Source: Longispora sp040681875
GTDB lineage: Bacteria; Actinomycetota; Actinomycetes; Mycobacteriales; Micromonosporaceae
Reading direction: 5' to 3'
Assembly (NCBI RefSeq): GCF_040681875.1
Contig: NZ_JBFAZP010000013.1
Coordinates: 191,196 to 255,195, forward strand
Length of the DNA: 64,000 nt
The notes beneath the pieces were generated by a model that worked only from the letters and a program-made list of their open reading frames with translations, searched no databases and had not been told where the DNA came from. This document shows, piece by piece, positions 33,314 to 41,764 of the stretch. How positions within the stretch are numbered: position 1 is the stretch's first letter; each line of letters begins with the position of its first letter. Both the position numbers and the translations under genes were made by a program.

Positions 33314-35566
33314 GTGGGTAACGGGTGGCTCGACGCGGTGGAGACCTATGTGGCGGACACGGACGATCCGCGTCCGCTGCGCGACTGGCTGCACGGCCGC
33401 GGGCTGGAACCCGCCCGGCTGGACCGGCTGCCACAGTGGAGCACCATCGAGACGGCGGCCGTCGGCCGGGCCGACGGTGAGCGTCCGGACGTGACGCACG
33501 TGGACCGCTGGGTGGCCGACGCGGTGCGCGGGGCCGCCCGGTTCGAGGGCGGGGTGGTCGTCCTCGCGCTGTACGTGGCCGCCATCTGCGTCGAGGCCTG
33601 GGGCCGCAGCTCGCACTACGACCGGATCGTCGGCGTGATCACGGCCGCCCAGCGCGCCACCGCCGCCGACGGTGACCCCGTGACGGCCGCCGTGCTCCGC
33701 CAGCTCGACTCGCTCCGGCACGAGATCGACGTGGCCCGGGCGCTGGTGTGCACCGCCCCGATGGCCATGGTCCCGCCCGCCGAGCGGGTGCTGATCGTGG
33801 CCCGGCGGGCCGGGGAGGATGCGGCGGCGCTGGCGGAGGTGTGCCCGCCGATCGCGCGGTACCTGGCCCGGCTGGCCGTCGCCAAGACCGCGTACTACCG
33901 GGGCATCGTGGCCGCCGCCCGCGCGGTGGGGGAGTACGAGGCGACCGGCCGGGCCGCGCTGCCCAAGATGCGCCGGGCGATCGAGCTGCTCCGCGAGGCC
34001 GAGTCGTCCGGGGCGACCGGGGACACGTTCGACACCACGGAGCTGCGGGCGCACCGGCGGAGCCTGCAACTGCTCGCCGACGCGGCCGACGACGACTGGC
34101 TCGTGGTGGAGGCCGGCAGGATCGTCTACGTGTACCCGTTCGCGCTGCGCGGAGCGCCCGACGCGCTCGTGGTCCGCGCGGCCCGCAAGCACGGGCGGGA
34201 CTGGCGGCTCGGCGGGCACCCGGTGCGCTGGATGCGCGACTTCCTGCCGGTCGGGGACACCTGGGAGGGCGCCACGGACCGCCGGTACGAGGGCGTGGTC
34301 CTCGAACTGCCCGACCTGACGATCACGACGGCAGACGGCCGGCCCCGGGGCCCGTACCGGGTGGAGCTGCGGTTCTCCCAGCTCGGCAACCACTACCTGC
34401 GGGTCGAGTCGGCCCTGCGCGACGCCCGCGCCGGCAACGTTTACGAGGCCCTGCACCGGGCGGCCCCCGAGCACGGCCTGGAGACCATCTCCGGCAAGGA
34501 CGGCGCGTCGAACCTGGGGGAGCACGTCCGGCAGATCCTGGCCGACCTGGGCCGGCGGATCGTGCACTCGGTGTCGCACGACCCGGTGCTCCGCCAGCCG
34601 CTGGAGGACGCGGGCCGGCCGCTGAGCCGGGTGGAGGTGAAGGCGCGCCCGGACCTGTACCACGTGGTGCTCTCCATCCAGGACGCCGCGCTGGCCGCCG
34701 GCCCCGGACGCGGCGCGGCCCGGCGGCGGGTCAACTCGGTGGGGGAGCTGCGCGGGGCCATGGGCTGGCAGATCCTGGGCCATCCGGTGTCGGAGGCGAC
34801 GTACGCGCTGGCGGAGTGGGCCCGGTACACGCCGGCCGCCCGGCGGAACCCGCTGGCCGGCCTGACCCTGGCGCACGAGCACGTGATCGCCACCCTGAAC
34901 ACGACGGTGCTGGTCATGCTGGGCACCCCGGACGTGATGGTCGAGCCCCTGGCGGCGATGGCCGAGTTCACCGCCTCGCTGGAGGGGCTGATCGGGGCGT
35001 GGCGGGAGAAGATCGTCGAGTACCGGCTGCGGCTGGTCGACAGCATGGACGAGGCCGAGAAGGCGCTGGCCGGCGGCCGGATGACCGGGGTCGGCGACAC
35101 CCTGGCCCAGTTGCAGAACCAGCAGCTGGTGCTCCAGCGGCTGGTCGCCGAGGCCCAGTCGCTGCTGATGCACCTGTTCGGCCCGGCCCTGGTCAGCGCC
35201 GAGGTGGAGCGCGCCATCCTGGACCGGCTCGCCGAGGCCTCCGGGGTCAACCGGCTCCGCGCGGACCTCTACGAGCAGCTCGACCAGGCCAGCAGCGGCC
35301 GGGCGGAGGCCGTGATCGACGCCCTGGCCCGGCTCAGCGAGCAGCGGTCCCGGGAGAGCCAGCAGCGCCGCGACGCCCGGCAGCGGATCCTGGTGGAGGC
35401 GTTCGCGTGGCTGTTCGGCGCGGCCAGCATCAGCGGGGTGCTCCAGGTGCTCCAGGACGCGCGCTGGATGTCCGGCGGGCTCGCGGCGCGGTGGGCGCTG
35501 GCGGTGCTGGCGCTCGGCGGGGTGGGCTGCGGGTGGGCGCTGCTGCGGCTGTGGCGGCGGAAGTAG
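33314..35566 (+). CDS. large membrane-anchored protein of unknown function (750 aa)
   Basis: GTG at 33314, 750 residues. Hydrophobic stretch near 75-95 (VVVLALYVAAICVEAW); then long Ala/Arg/Glu helices; a central beta-rich part around 240-370 (WLVVEAGRIVYVYPFALRGA, YEGVVLELPDLTITTADGRP); coiled-coil-like helices 550-710 (RLVDSMDEAEKALAGGRMTG and LRADLYEQLDQASSG); and a C-terminal membrane helix with LAVLALGGVGCGWALLRLW followed by RRK. This is a tail-anchored layout. No catalytic motif or known family is recognised. Single gene between DUF3499 and a GNAT gene. Base composition is like its neighbours. Confidence 0.85.
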   Translation: MGNGWLDAVETYVADTDDPRPLRDWLHGRGLEPARLDRLPQWSTIETAAVGRADGERPDVTHVDRWVADAVRGAARFEGGVVVLALYVAAICVEAWGRSSHYDRIVGVITAAQRATAADGDPVTAAVLRQLDSLRHEIDVARALVCTAPMAMVPPAERVLIVARRAGEDAAALAEVCPPIARYLARLAVAKTAYYRGIVAAARAVGEYEATGRAALPKMRRAIELLREAESSGATGDTFDTTELRAHRRSLQLLADAADDDWLVVEAGRIVYVYPFALRGAPDALVVRAARKHGRDWRLGGHPVRWMRDFLPVGDTWEGATDRRYEGVVLELPDLTITTADGRPRGPYRVELRFSQLGNHYLRVESALRDARAGNVYEALHRAAPEHGLETISGKDGASNLGEHVRQILADLGRRIVHSVSHDPVLRQPLEDAGRPLSRVEVKARPDLYHVVLSIQDAALAAGPGRGAARRRVNSVGELRGAMGWQILGHPVSEATYALAEWARYTPAARRNPLAGLTLAHEHVIATLNTTVLVMLGTPDVMVEPLAAMAEFTASLEGLIGAWREKIVEYRLRLVDSMDEAEKALAGGRMTGVGDTLAQLQNQQLVLQRLVAEAQSLLMHLFGPALVSAEVERAILDRLAEASGVNRLRADLYEQLDQASSGRAEAVIDALARLSEQRSRESQQRRDARQRILVEAFAWLFGAASISGVLQVLQDARWMSGGLAARWALAVLALGGVGCGWALLRLWRRK

Positions 35567-35672
35567 CGGGTGGCGCGAAGCCCGGGCGGGCGGCACGATG
35601 GCGCGCGTCTGCGGGCCGAGACGTGGCATCGGAGGTCGGTGCGAGGCCCGGCACCGAGGGGCGGAATGACGG

Positions 35673-35678
35673 TAACGT
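35673..35678 (+). promoter_or_regulatory. -10 element, leaderless start of GNAT gene
   Basis: TAACGT ends 6 bases before the ATG at 35685; no RBS. Confidence 0.5.
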
Positions 35679-35684
35679 GACCGG

Positions 35685-36335
35685 ATGCGCATCCTCGCCG
35701 TCTCCGGCCCGCATCCCCTGCTCGCCGAGTTCCACGCGGACGTCCTGACCCCCTCCTTCCCGCCGTCGGAGCTGGGCCCGCTCGACGAGCTGGACGGCGC
35801 GCACGTGCGCCTCGCCCTCGACGACGACGGCCGGGTGCTGGGCGGCGCCGTCGGCGACTGGGACCCGGAGCTGCGGGTCATGCTCCTGGGCTACCTGGCG
35901 CTGCGGCCCGGGATCCGGGGCGGCGGGATCGGCGGCGCGCTGCTCGACGACACCCTGGCCGCCTGGCGGACCGAGCACGACCCGTGCCTGGTGCTCGCGG
36001 AGGTGGAGGACCCGGCGGCGCACGCGGGCGCGGTCGCCGAGCACGGCGACCCGGCGGCCCGGCTGCGGTTCTACCGCAAACGCGGCGCGCGCGCCCTGGA
36101 CATCCCCTACTTCCAGCCGGCCCTGAGCCCCGAGACCGGCCGGGTGCCGGGGCTGTTCCTGATGGTGCTGCACGCGGCGGCGGAGTTCCGGGCGGGGGAG
36201 GACGCGGTGCCGTCCGCCCCGGTCCGGTCCTTCATGGAGGGCTACTTCCTGGAGACCGAGGGCACGGTCCCGACCGACCCGGAGGCGCGGGCCCTGTGGG
36301 ACGCCCTCGCCGGCCCCACGGTCGCGCTCCTCTAG
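35685..36335 (+). CDS. GNAT family N-acetyltransferase
   Basis: 216 residues. The acetyl-CoA-binding loop GIRGGGIGGALLDDTLAAWR is a good match to the GNAT motif A (Q/RxxGxG/A), preceded by VMLLGYLALRPG. Downstream, RLRFYRKRGARAL carries the conserved FYxKxGF-type strand. The acceptor cannot be read from the sequence. Probably leaderless. Followed by a tandem-repeat gap and the ALDH gene in the same direction; no operon evidence. Confidence 0.85.
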   Translation: MRILAVSGPHPLLAEFHADVLTPSFPPSELGPLDELDGAHVRLALDDDGRVLGGAVGDWDPELRVMLLGYLALRPGIRGGGIGGALLDDTLAAWRTEHDPCLVLAEVEDPAAHAGAVAEHGDPAARLRFYRKRGARALDIPYFQPALSPETGRVPGLFLMVLHAAAEFRAGEDAVPSAPVRSFMEGYFLETEGTVPTDPEARALWDALAGPTVALL

Positions 36336-36399
36336 AAAACCGCAGATCAACACCACCATCCGGTTACGAGTGGGGGTCCGACCCGCCGCGCATCGGCTC

Positions 36400-36481
36400 G
36401 GCCCCGCCCGGTCCAGGGGGAACCCGGGCGATCCGGCCCCGCCCGGTCCACGGGGAACCCGGGCGATCCGGCCCCGCCCGG
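36400..36481. repeat. 35-bp tandem repeat, 2.3 copies
   Basis: Units 36400-36434 and 36435-36469 differ at one or two bases (begin GGCCCCGCCCGGTCCA), third partial copy to 36481. In the 257-base gap between GNAT and ALDH genes; the rest of the gap (36336-36399, 36482-36592) shows only the ALDH promoter. Confidence 0.8.
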
Positions 36482-36579
36482 CCCGGTCAGGACCAGCCGA
36501 CGGTCCAGCCCGCAGGCCCCGCGTCCCCGGGTCCGCGCGGCCCACGCCGGAGGGGCTCCAGCGGGCCCGCGCGGCCGAC

Positions 36580-36585
36580 TACGGT
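36580..36585 (+). promoter_or_regulatory. -10 element, leaderless start of ALDH gene
   Basis: TACGGT ends 7 bases before GTG 36593; no RBS. Confidence 0.5.
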
Positions 36586-36592
36586 AGGGGGC

Positions 36593-37987
36593 GTGGACGC
36601 TTACTGTTTCGTCGCCGGCACCCGGGAGAGCACGCCTGAGGCCCTGGAGGTGCGCGCCCCGGGCGACGGCCGCCTGGTCGGCGTCGCCGGCGTCCCCGAC
36701 GAGGGCCAGGTCGAACGGGCCGTCAGCGCGGCGGCAGCGGCGGCCGGGGCCTGCGCGGACCTGCCCGCCCACGCCCGGGCGGCGGCGCTGGACCACGTGT
36801 CCCGCCGGCTCGCCGAGCGTGCCGAGGAGGTCGCGGCCCTGATCAGCGCCGAGAACGGCAAGCCGGTCAAGTGGGCGACCGTCGAGGTGGCCCGGGCGGT
36901 GTCCACGTTCCGGTGGGCGGCCGAGGAGGCCCGGCGGTTCGGCGGCGACCTGCAACGCCTGGACACGGATCCGGCGGCGACGGGGCGGGCGGCGCTCGTC
37001 CGGCGGTTCCCGCGCGGCCCGGTGCTGGGGATCGCGCCGTTCAACTTCCCGCTCAACCTGGTCGCGCACAAGGTCGCGCCGGCGATCGCGGTGGGCGCGC
37101 CGATCCTCGTGAAGCCGGCCCCCGGTACCCCTCTGACGGCTCTGCTGCTCGGTGAGCTGCTCGCGGAGACCGACCTGCCGGCCGGGGCGTGGTCGGTGCT
37201 GCCGGTGCCGAACGACCGGATGTCGGCCCTGGTCGCCGACCCGCGGCTGCCCGTGGTGAGCTTCACCGGCTCCGGGCCGGTCGGCTGGCAGATCGCCGAC
37301 GCGGTGCCCCGCAAGCACGTCACCCTCGAACTCGGCGGCAACGCGGCGGCCGTGGTCTGCGCGGACTGGCCCGACCTGGCCCAGGCCGCCGGCCGGATCG
37401 CGCTGTTCGGCAACTACCAGGCCGGCCAGAGCTGCATCGCCGTCCAGCGGGTGTTCGTCGCGGCCCCGGCCTACGACGAGTTCTGCCGGCACCTGGTCGA
37501 CGCGGTCGGCGCCCTGGACTTCGACACCGAGGTCGGGCCCGTGATCAACGACGCGGCGGCCGACCGGATCGAAGCCTGGATCGGCTCCTCCGGCGGCCGG
37601 GTGCTGATCGGCGGCGGGCGGGACGGCCGCCGGGTGCAGCCCACCGTGCTCGTCGACGCCGACCCGAAGGCCGAGGTGAACAGCGAGGAAATCTTCGGCC
37701 CCGTGCTCGTCGTCGCGCCGTTCGACACGGTGGAGGAGGCGTTCGCGCTGGTCAACGACTCGCAGTACGGGTTGCAGGCCGGCGTGTTCACCCGGGACCT
37801 GCCCACGGCGTTCGCGGCGCACCGGGCGCTGGCGGTCGGGGGCGTGATCGTCGGGGACGTGCCCAGTTTCCGGGCCGACCAGATGCCCTACGGCGGGTCG
37901 AAGGGCTCCGGGGTGGGCCGCGAGGGGGTGCGCAGCGCCATGGAGGACTACACGGAGCAGCGGGTCCTCGTCCTGGCCGCGTTGTAG
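36593..37987 (+). CDS. aldehyde dehydrogenase family protein
   Basis: 464 residues from GTG 36593 (DAYCFVAGTRESTPEALEVR); the longer frame is shadow of the GNAT gene. NAD(P)-binding GIAPFNFPLNLVAHKVAPAI, VVSFTGSGPVGWQIADA, catalytic Glu246 in LELGGNAA and nucleophile Cys281 in GQSCIAVQR, then EEIFGPVLVVAPFDTVEEAF. All catalytic residues are present. It oxidises an aldehyde to the acid with NAD(P)+; the class resembles lactaldehyde/succinate-semialdehyde or glyceraldehyde-3-phosphate-type dehydrogenases. Substrate unknown. Followed after 96 bases by manB. Confidence 0.95.
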   Translation: MDAYCFVAGTRESTPEALEVRAPGDGRLVGVAGVPDEGQVERAVSAAAAAAGACADLPAHARAAALDHVSRRLAERAEEVAALISAENGKPVKWATVEVARAVSTFRWAAEEARRFGGDLQRLDTDPAATGRAALVRRFPRGPVLGIAPFNFPLNLVAHKVAPAIAVGAPILVKPAPGTPLTALLLGELLAETDLPAGAWSVLPVPNDRMSALVADPRLPVVSFTGSGPVGWQIADAVPRKHVTLELGGNAAAVVCADWPDLAQAAGRIALFGNYQAGQSCIAVQRVFVAAPAYDEFCRHLVDAVGALDFDTEVGPVINDAAADRIEAWIGSSGGRVLIGGGRDGRRVQPTVLVDADPKAEVNSEEIFGPVLVVAPFDTVEEAFALVNDSQYGLQAGVFTRDLPTAFAAHRALAVGGVIVGDVPSFRADQMPYGGSKGSGVGREGVRSAMEDYTEQRVLVLAAL

Positions 37988-38083
37988 GCGTCTGGGGCCT
38001 TCCACTGGCGCCTCAGTCCATCGGATGGCGTCTCGGGTAGGCTGCCCTTTCGGTACTTTCAGCACCCGTTAGGAGCGCAGCCG

Positions 38084-39451
38084 GTGGCTGACCTGGCCAG
38101 CATCGTCAAGGCGTACGACGTCCGGGGCACGGTCCCGGACCAGCTCAACCCGGAGGTGGCCCGCGCGATCGGCGCGGCGTTCGTCCAGGTTCTGTCCGCT
38201 GACGGCCCCGTCGAGAGAATCGTCGTCGGGTACGACATGCGCCCGTCGTCGCCCGAGCTGGCCGCCGCGTTCGCCGCCGGGGCCACGGCGCTCGGCGCGG
38301 ACGTCGTCGACGCGGGCCTGTGCTCGACCGACCAGCTGTACTTCGCCTCCGGCTCGCTGGACATCCCGGGCGTGATGCTCACCGCGAGCCACAACCCGGC
38401 GCGGTACAACGGGCTGAAGATGTGCCGCAAGGGCGCCAAGCCGATCGGGCAGGACACCGGGCTGACCGCCATCCGCGACGCCGCCCAGGCGATCCTCGAC
38501 GGCGCGGACGTCGTCCCCGTCGAGCGGCCCGGCGTGGTGGCGAAGCAGGACCTGCTGGTGCAGTACGCGGGCTACCTCAACGCGCTGGTCGACCTGTCCG
38601 GCAGCCGGCCGCTGAAGGTCGTCGTGGACGCCGGCAACGGCATGGCCGGGCACACCATCCCCGCCGTGTTCGGCAAGGACCTGCCCCTCGACGTCGTCCC
38701 GATGTACTTCGAGCTCGACGGCACCTTCCCGAACCACGAGGCCAACCCGCTGGAGCCGGCCAACCTGGTCGACCTCCAGAAGCGGGTCGTCGCCGAGGGC
38801 GCCGACATCGGCCTCGCGTTCGACGGCGACGCCGACCGGTGCTTCTTCGTCGACTCCGACGGCGCCCCGGTGTCCCCGAGCGCGGTGACCGCCCTGGTCG
38901 CCGTCCGCGAGCTGGCCAAGGCCCCCGGCGGCACGATCATCCACAACCTGATCACCTCGCGCGCCGTGCCCGAGATCGTGGCCGAGCACGGCGGCGTCGC
39001 GGTGCGGACCCGGGTCGGGCACTCCTTCATCAAGGAGGAGATGGCGAAGACCGGTGCCGTGTTCGGCGGCGAGCACTCGGCGCACTACTACTTCAAGGAC
39101 TTCTGGGGCGCCGACACCGGCCTGCTCGCGGCCCTGCACGTGCTCGCCGCGCTCGGCGAGACGGACGCCCCCCTGTCGGAGCTCGGCGCCCGCTACGAGC
39201 GCTACGCCGCCTCTGGCGAGATCAACTCCACTGTGGCCGACCAGGCCGCGAAGGTCGCCGAGATCGCCGCCACGTACGCCGACGCGGAGACCGACACCCT
39301 CGACGGCCTGACGGTGTCGCTGCCCGACGGCGCGTGGTTCAACGTCCGGGCCTCGAACACCGAGCCCCTGCTCCGCCTGAACGTCGAGGCCCCCACCGCC
39401 GAGCGGATGGCCCAGGTGCGGGACGAGGCTCTCGCAATCATCCGCCGCTGA
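38084..39451 (+). CDS. manB: phosphomannomutase/phosphoglucomutase
   Basis: 455 residues, GTG at 38084 with AGGAG 8 bases upstream. Four-domain alpha-D-phosphohexomutase: catalytic Ser102 in TASHNPARYNGLK, Mg2+ site DGDADR (Asp247, 249, 251), sugar-binding GEHSAHYYFKDF and C-terminal phosphate loop RASNTEPLLRLNVEA. Interconverts mannose-6-phosphate and mannose-1-phosphate, feeding manC. Begins a run manB - Trm112-like - SIS - CDF - manA with gaps of 20 bases or overlaps, an operon for the mannose-phosphate pool. Confidence 0.97.
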   Translation: MADLASIVKAYDVRGTVPDQLNPEVARAIGAAFVQVLSADGPVERIVVGYDMRPSSPELAAAFAAGATALGADVVDAGLCSTDQLYFASGSLDIPGVMLTASHNPARYNGLKMCRKGAKPIGQDTGLTAIRDAAQAILDGADVVPVERPGVVAKQDLLVQYAGYLNALVDLSGSRPLKVVVDAGNGMAGHTIPAVFGKDLPLDVVPMYFELDGTFPNHEANPLEPANLVDLQKRVVAEGADIGLAFDGDADRCFFVDSDGAPVSPSAVTALVAVRELAKAPGGTIIHNLITSRAVPEIVAEHGGVAVRTRVGHSFIKEEMAKTGAVFGGEHSAHYYFKDFWGADTGLLAALHVLAALGETDAPLSELGARYERYAASGEINSTVADQAAKVAEIAATYADAETDTLDGLTVSLPDGAWFNVRASNTEPLLRLNVEAPTAERMAQVRDEALAIIRR

Positions 39452-39471
39452 CAAGGAGTCTGAGGAACACC

Positions 39472-39657
39472 ATGGCGCTTGACCCCGCACTGCTCGACAT
39501 CCTCGCGTGCCCGGACACCCACCACGCCCCGCTGACCCTCGACGAGGCGGCGGCCACCCTGACCTGCACCGAATGCGGGCTGGTCTTCCCGATCCGGGAC
39601 GGCATCCCCGTCCTGCTGCTGGACGAGGCCGCCCGCCCGGCCGGTGACGGGCAGTGA
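39472..39657 (+). CDS. Trm112-like small zinc-ribbon protein
   Basis: 61 residues, ATG at 39472 with GAGGAA upstream. It has LLDILACPDTHHAPLTLDEA, CTECGLVFPIRDGIPVLL, i.e. two Cys in CxxC plus a CP-type pair, the Trm112/UPF0434 fold. Family members are small zinc proteins that activate methyltransferases or glycosyl enzymes. Its stop overlaps the next start (GTGA). Between manB and a SIS protein, a conserved actinobacterial arrangement. Confidence 0.9.
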   Translation: MALDPALLDILACPDTHHAPLTLDEAAATLTCTECGLVFPIRDGIPVLLLDEAARPAGDGQ

Positions 39658-40847
39658 ACCCGCTCGACGGTTCCGCCGGGGTCAAGGGCCACCGGCACAT
39701 CGACGAGGCCCTGCTGGACGACGCCGACGGCCTGGCCGCCGCCGACTCCGGCAAGATGCTGCTCGCCGTCGCGGGCGCGGGCGCGCAGCTCCGTGAGGTC
39801 GCGGCGCTGGCCAGCGAGATCAACCTGTCCGGGCTCGCCGACGAGGGCCGCCCCCGGGCGGTCGTGATCGCCGGTCTCGGTACGGCCGGGCGGACCGGGG
39901 ACGTGCTGTCCACCGTCGCCGGGCCGCGCTGCCCCGTGCCGATCATCCAGCACGGCGGCGCACCCGGTTGGCTCAGCGCCAGCGACGTGGTCATCGCGAT
40001 CTCCGCGTCCGGCCGCAGCCCCGAGGCCCTCGCCGCCGCCGACTCCGCCGCCAAGCGGGGCGCGCGGCTCGTCGCCATCGGCGCCCCCGACAGCGAACTG
40101 CAGGCGATGGCCGAGCGGGCCCGCGCGCCGTTCATCCCGGTGCCCCGGCGCGGTCCGGCCATGGTCAGCCTCTGGGCCCTGACCGTGCCCGTGCTGCTCG
40201 CCGGCCGGGCGCTGGGCCTGGTCCGGATCGCCGAGGCCGACTTCGCCGAGACCGCCGCGCGGCTGGACGCCGAGGCCGAGCGCTGCCGGCCGGCCGCCGA
40301 GTCGTTCACCAACCCGGCCAAGTCGCTGGCGTTGGACCTGGCGAACTCCGTACCCATCGTCTGGGGTTCCTCCGCTCTGGCCGCCGCCGGGGCCCGCCGG
40401 GTCGCCGACGTGCTCTCCGCCAACGCCCGCTACCCCGCGATGGCGGACTCCCTGATGGAGGCCAACCGGGGCCGGGTCGGCCTGCTCGACGGCGTGTTCG
40501 GCGGTCTCGCCGAGGGCCAGCGCGACATCTTCGCCGACCCGTCCGACGAGCCCGACCCGACCCGGCTGCGGATCCTGCTGCTCCGCGACGGCGGCCTCGA
40601 CACCGAGGACGGCGCGTCGGAGACCCCCGCGATCGACGAGCGCCGGGCGCACGCGGTCGAGCGGCTGGCCGAGCGGCGCGGCGTGCGCTGCACGGTGCTG
40701 CGCGCCGAGGGCGGCTCGCCCCTGGAGCGGCTGGCGTCGCTCGTCGCCGTCCCCGATTTCGCATCGATCTACCTGGCGCTGGCGCACGGGCTCGACCCGC
40801 TGGCCGTCCCCGCCGTGTCGGAAATGAAGGAGCTTTCGGCCACATGA
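39654..40847 (+). CDS. SIS-domain sugar-phosphate isomerase (PGI/PMI type)
   Basis: 397 residues, GTG at 39654 overlapping the upstream stop. Two SIS domains: AVVIAGLGTAGRTGDVLSTV then SDVVIAISASGRSPEALAAA (the ISxSG phosphosugar loop); the second half has VPIVWGSSALAAAGARRVAD and MEANRGRVGLLDGVFGG. Sequence and place fit the bifunctional glucose/mannose-6-phosphate isomerase family found in actinobacteria and archaea. It could supply mannose-6-phosphate alongside manA. ATGA overlap with the CDF gene. Confidence 0.85.
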   Translation: MNPLDGSAGVKGHRHIDEALLDDADGLAAADSGKMLLAVAGAGAQLREVAALASEINLSGLADEGRPRAVVIAGLGTAGRTGDVLSTVAGPRCPVPIIQHGGAPGWLSASDVVIAISASGRSPEALAAADSAAKRGARLVAIGAPDSELQAMAERARAPFIPVPRRGPAMVSLWALTVPVLLAGRALGLVRIAEADFAETAARLDAEAERCRPAAESFTNPAKSLALDLANSVPIVWGSSALAAAGARRVADVLSANARYPAMADSLMEANRGRVGLLDGVFGGLAEGQRDIFADPSDEPDPTRLRILLLRDGGLDTEDGASETPAIDERRAHAVERLAERRGVRCTVLRAEGGSPLERLASLVAVPDFASIYLALAHGLDPLAVPAVSEMKELSAT

Positions 40848-41764
40848 GTTCTGAAGGCGGCACCAAGGCCGTCGTCGCCGCGCTGTTCGCGAACCTGGGT
40901 ATCGCGGTCACGAAGTTCGTCGCCTACGGACTGACCATGTCCTCCTCGATGCTCGCGGAGGCCATCCACTCGGTGGCCGACTCGGGCAACCAGGTGCTGC
41001 TGCTGGTCGGAGGCAAGCGCGCGCAGCGGGCGGCCACCCCGCAACACCCGTTCGGGTACGGCCGGCAGCGCTACATCTACGCGTTCATCGTGTCGATCGT
41101 GCTGTTCAGCGTCGGCGGCCTGTTCGCGCTGTACGAGGCGTACCACAAGTTCCACGACCCGCAGCCGATCACGGCGTGGAAGTGGGTGCCGGTCACGGTG
41201 CTGGTGGTCGCGATCATCCTGGAGAGCCTGTCGTTCCGGACGGCGATCCGGGAGTCGCGCGGGCCGAAGGGCAACGCCACCTGGGCGCAGTTCGTCCGCC
41301 GGGCCCGGGTGCCGGAGCTGCCGGTCATCCTGCTCGAGGACCTCGCGGCGCTCGTCGGCCTCGTGCTCGCCCTGTTCGGCGTGAGCATGACCCTGATCAC
41401 CGGGGAGGGGATCTGGGACGCCGTCGGCACCGGCCTGATCGGCGTGCTGCTCGTCATCGTGGCGGTCGTGCTCGCCATCGAGATGAACAGCCTGCTGATC
41501 GGCGAGTCCGCCACCGAGGAGGACCAGGCCCGGATCGTCGCGGCGATCACGACCGGTGACGAGGTGGAGCGGGTCATCCACATGAAGACCCTGCACCTGG
41601 GGCCGGAGGAGTTGCTGGTCGCGGCGAAGGTCGGGATCCGGCACGACAGCACGGCGGACCAGATCGCCAAGGGCATCAACGCCGTCGAGGCCAGGATCCG
41701 GGAGGCCGTCCCGACCGCCAGGGTGATCTACATCGAACCGGACATCTACCACGCGGAGCGGTGA
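40844..41764 (+). CDS. cation diffusion facilitator (CDF) transporter
   Basis: 306 residues, ATG at 40844 in the ATGA overlap. Six membrane helices; metal site in helix II-like SSSMLAEAIHSVADSGNQVL (HxxxD) and the matching LEDLAALVGLVLALFGV, with a cytosolic ferredoxin-like C-terminal domain (KTLHLGPEELLVAAKVGIRH) that binds metal. Exports Zn2+, Fe2+, Mn2+ or similar with proton antiport. Its location inside the mannose operon is conserved in actinobacteria and may reflect Mn2+/Zn2+ needs of the isomerases; that is inference. Confidence 0.93.
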   Translation: MSSEGGTKAVVAALFANLGIAVTKFVAYGLTMSSSMLAEAIHSVADSGNQVLLLVGGKRAQRAATPQHPFGYGRQRYIYAFIVSIVLFSVGGLFALYEAYHKFHDPQPITAWKWVPVTVLVVAIILESLSFRTAIRESRGPKGNATWAQFVRRARVPELPVILLEDLAALVGLVLALFGVSMTLITGEGIWDAVGTGLIGVLLVIVAVVLAIEMNSLLIGESATEEDQARIVAAITTGDEVERVIHMKTLHLGPEELLVAAKVGIRHDSTADQIAKGINAVEARIREAVPTARVIYIEPDIYHAER

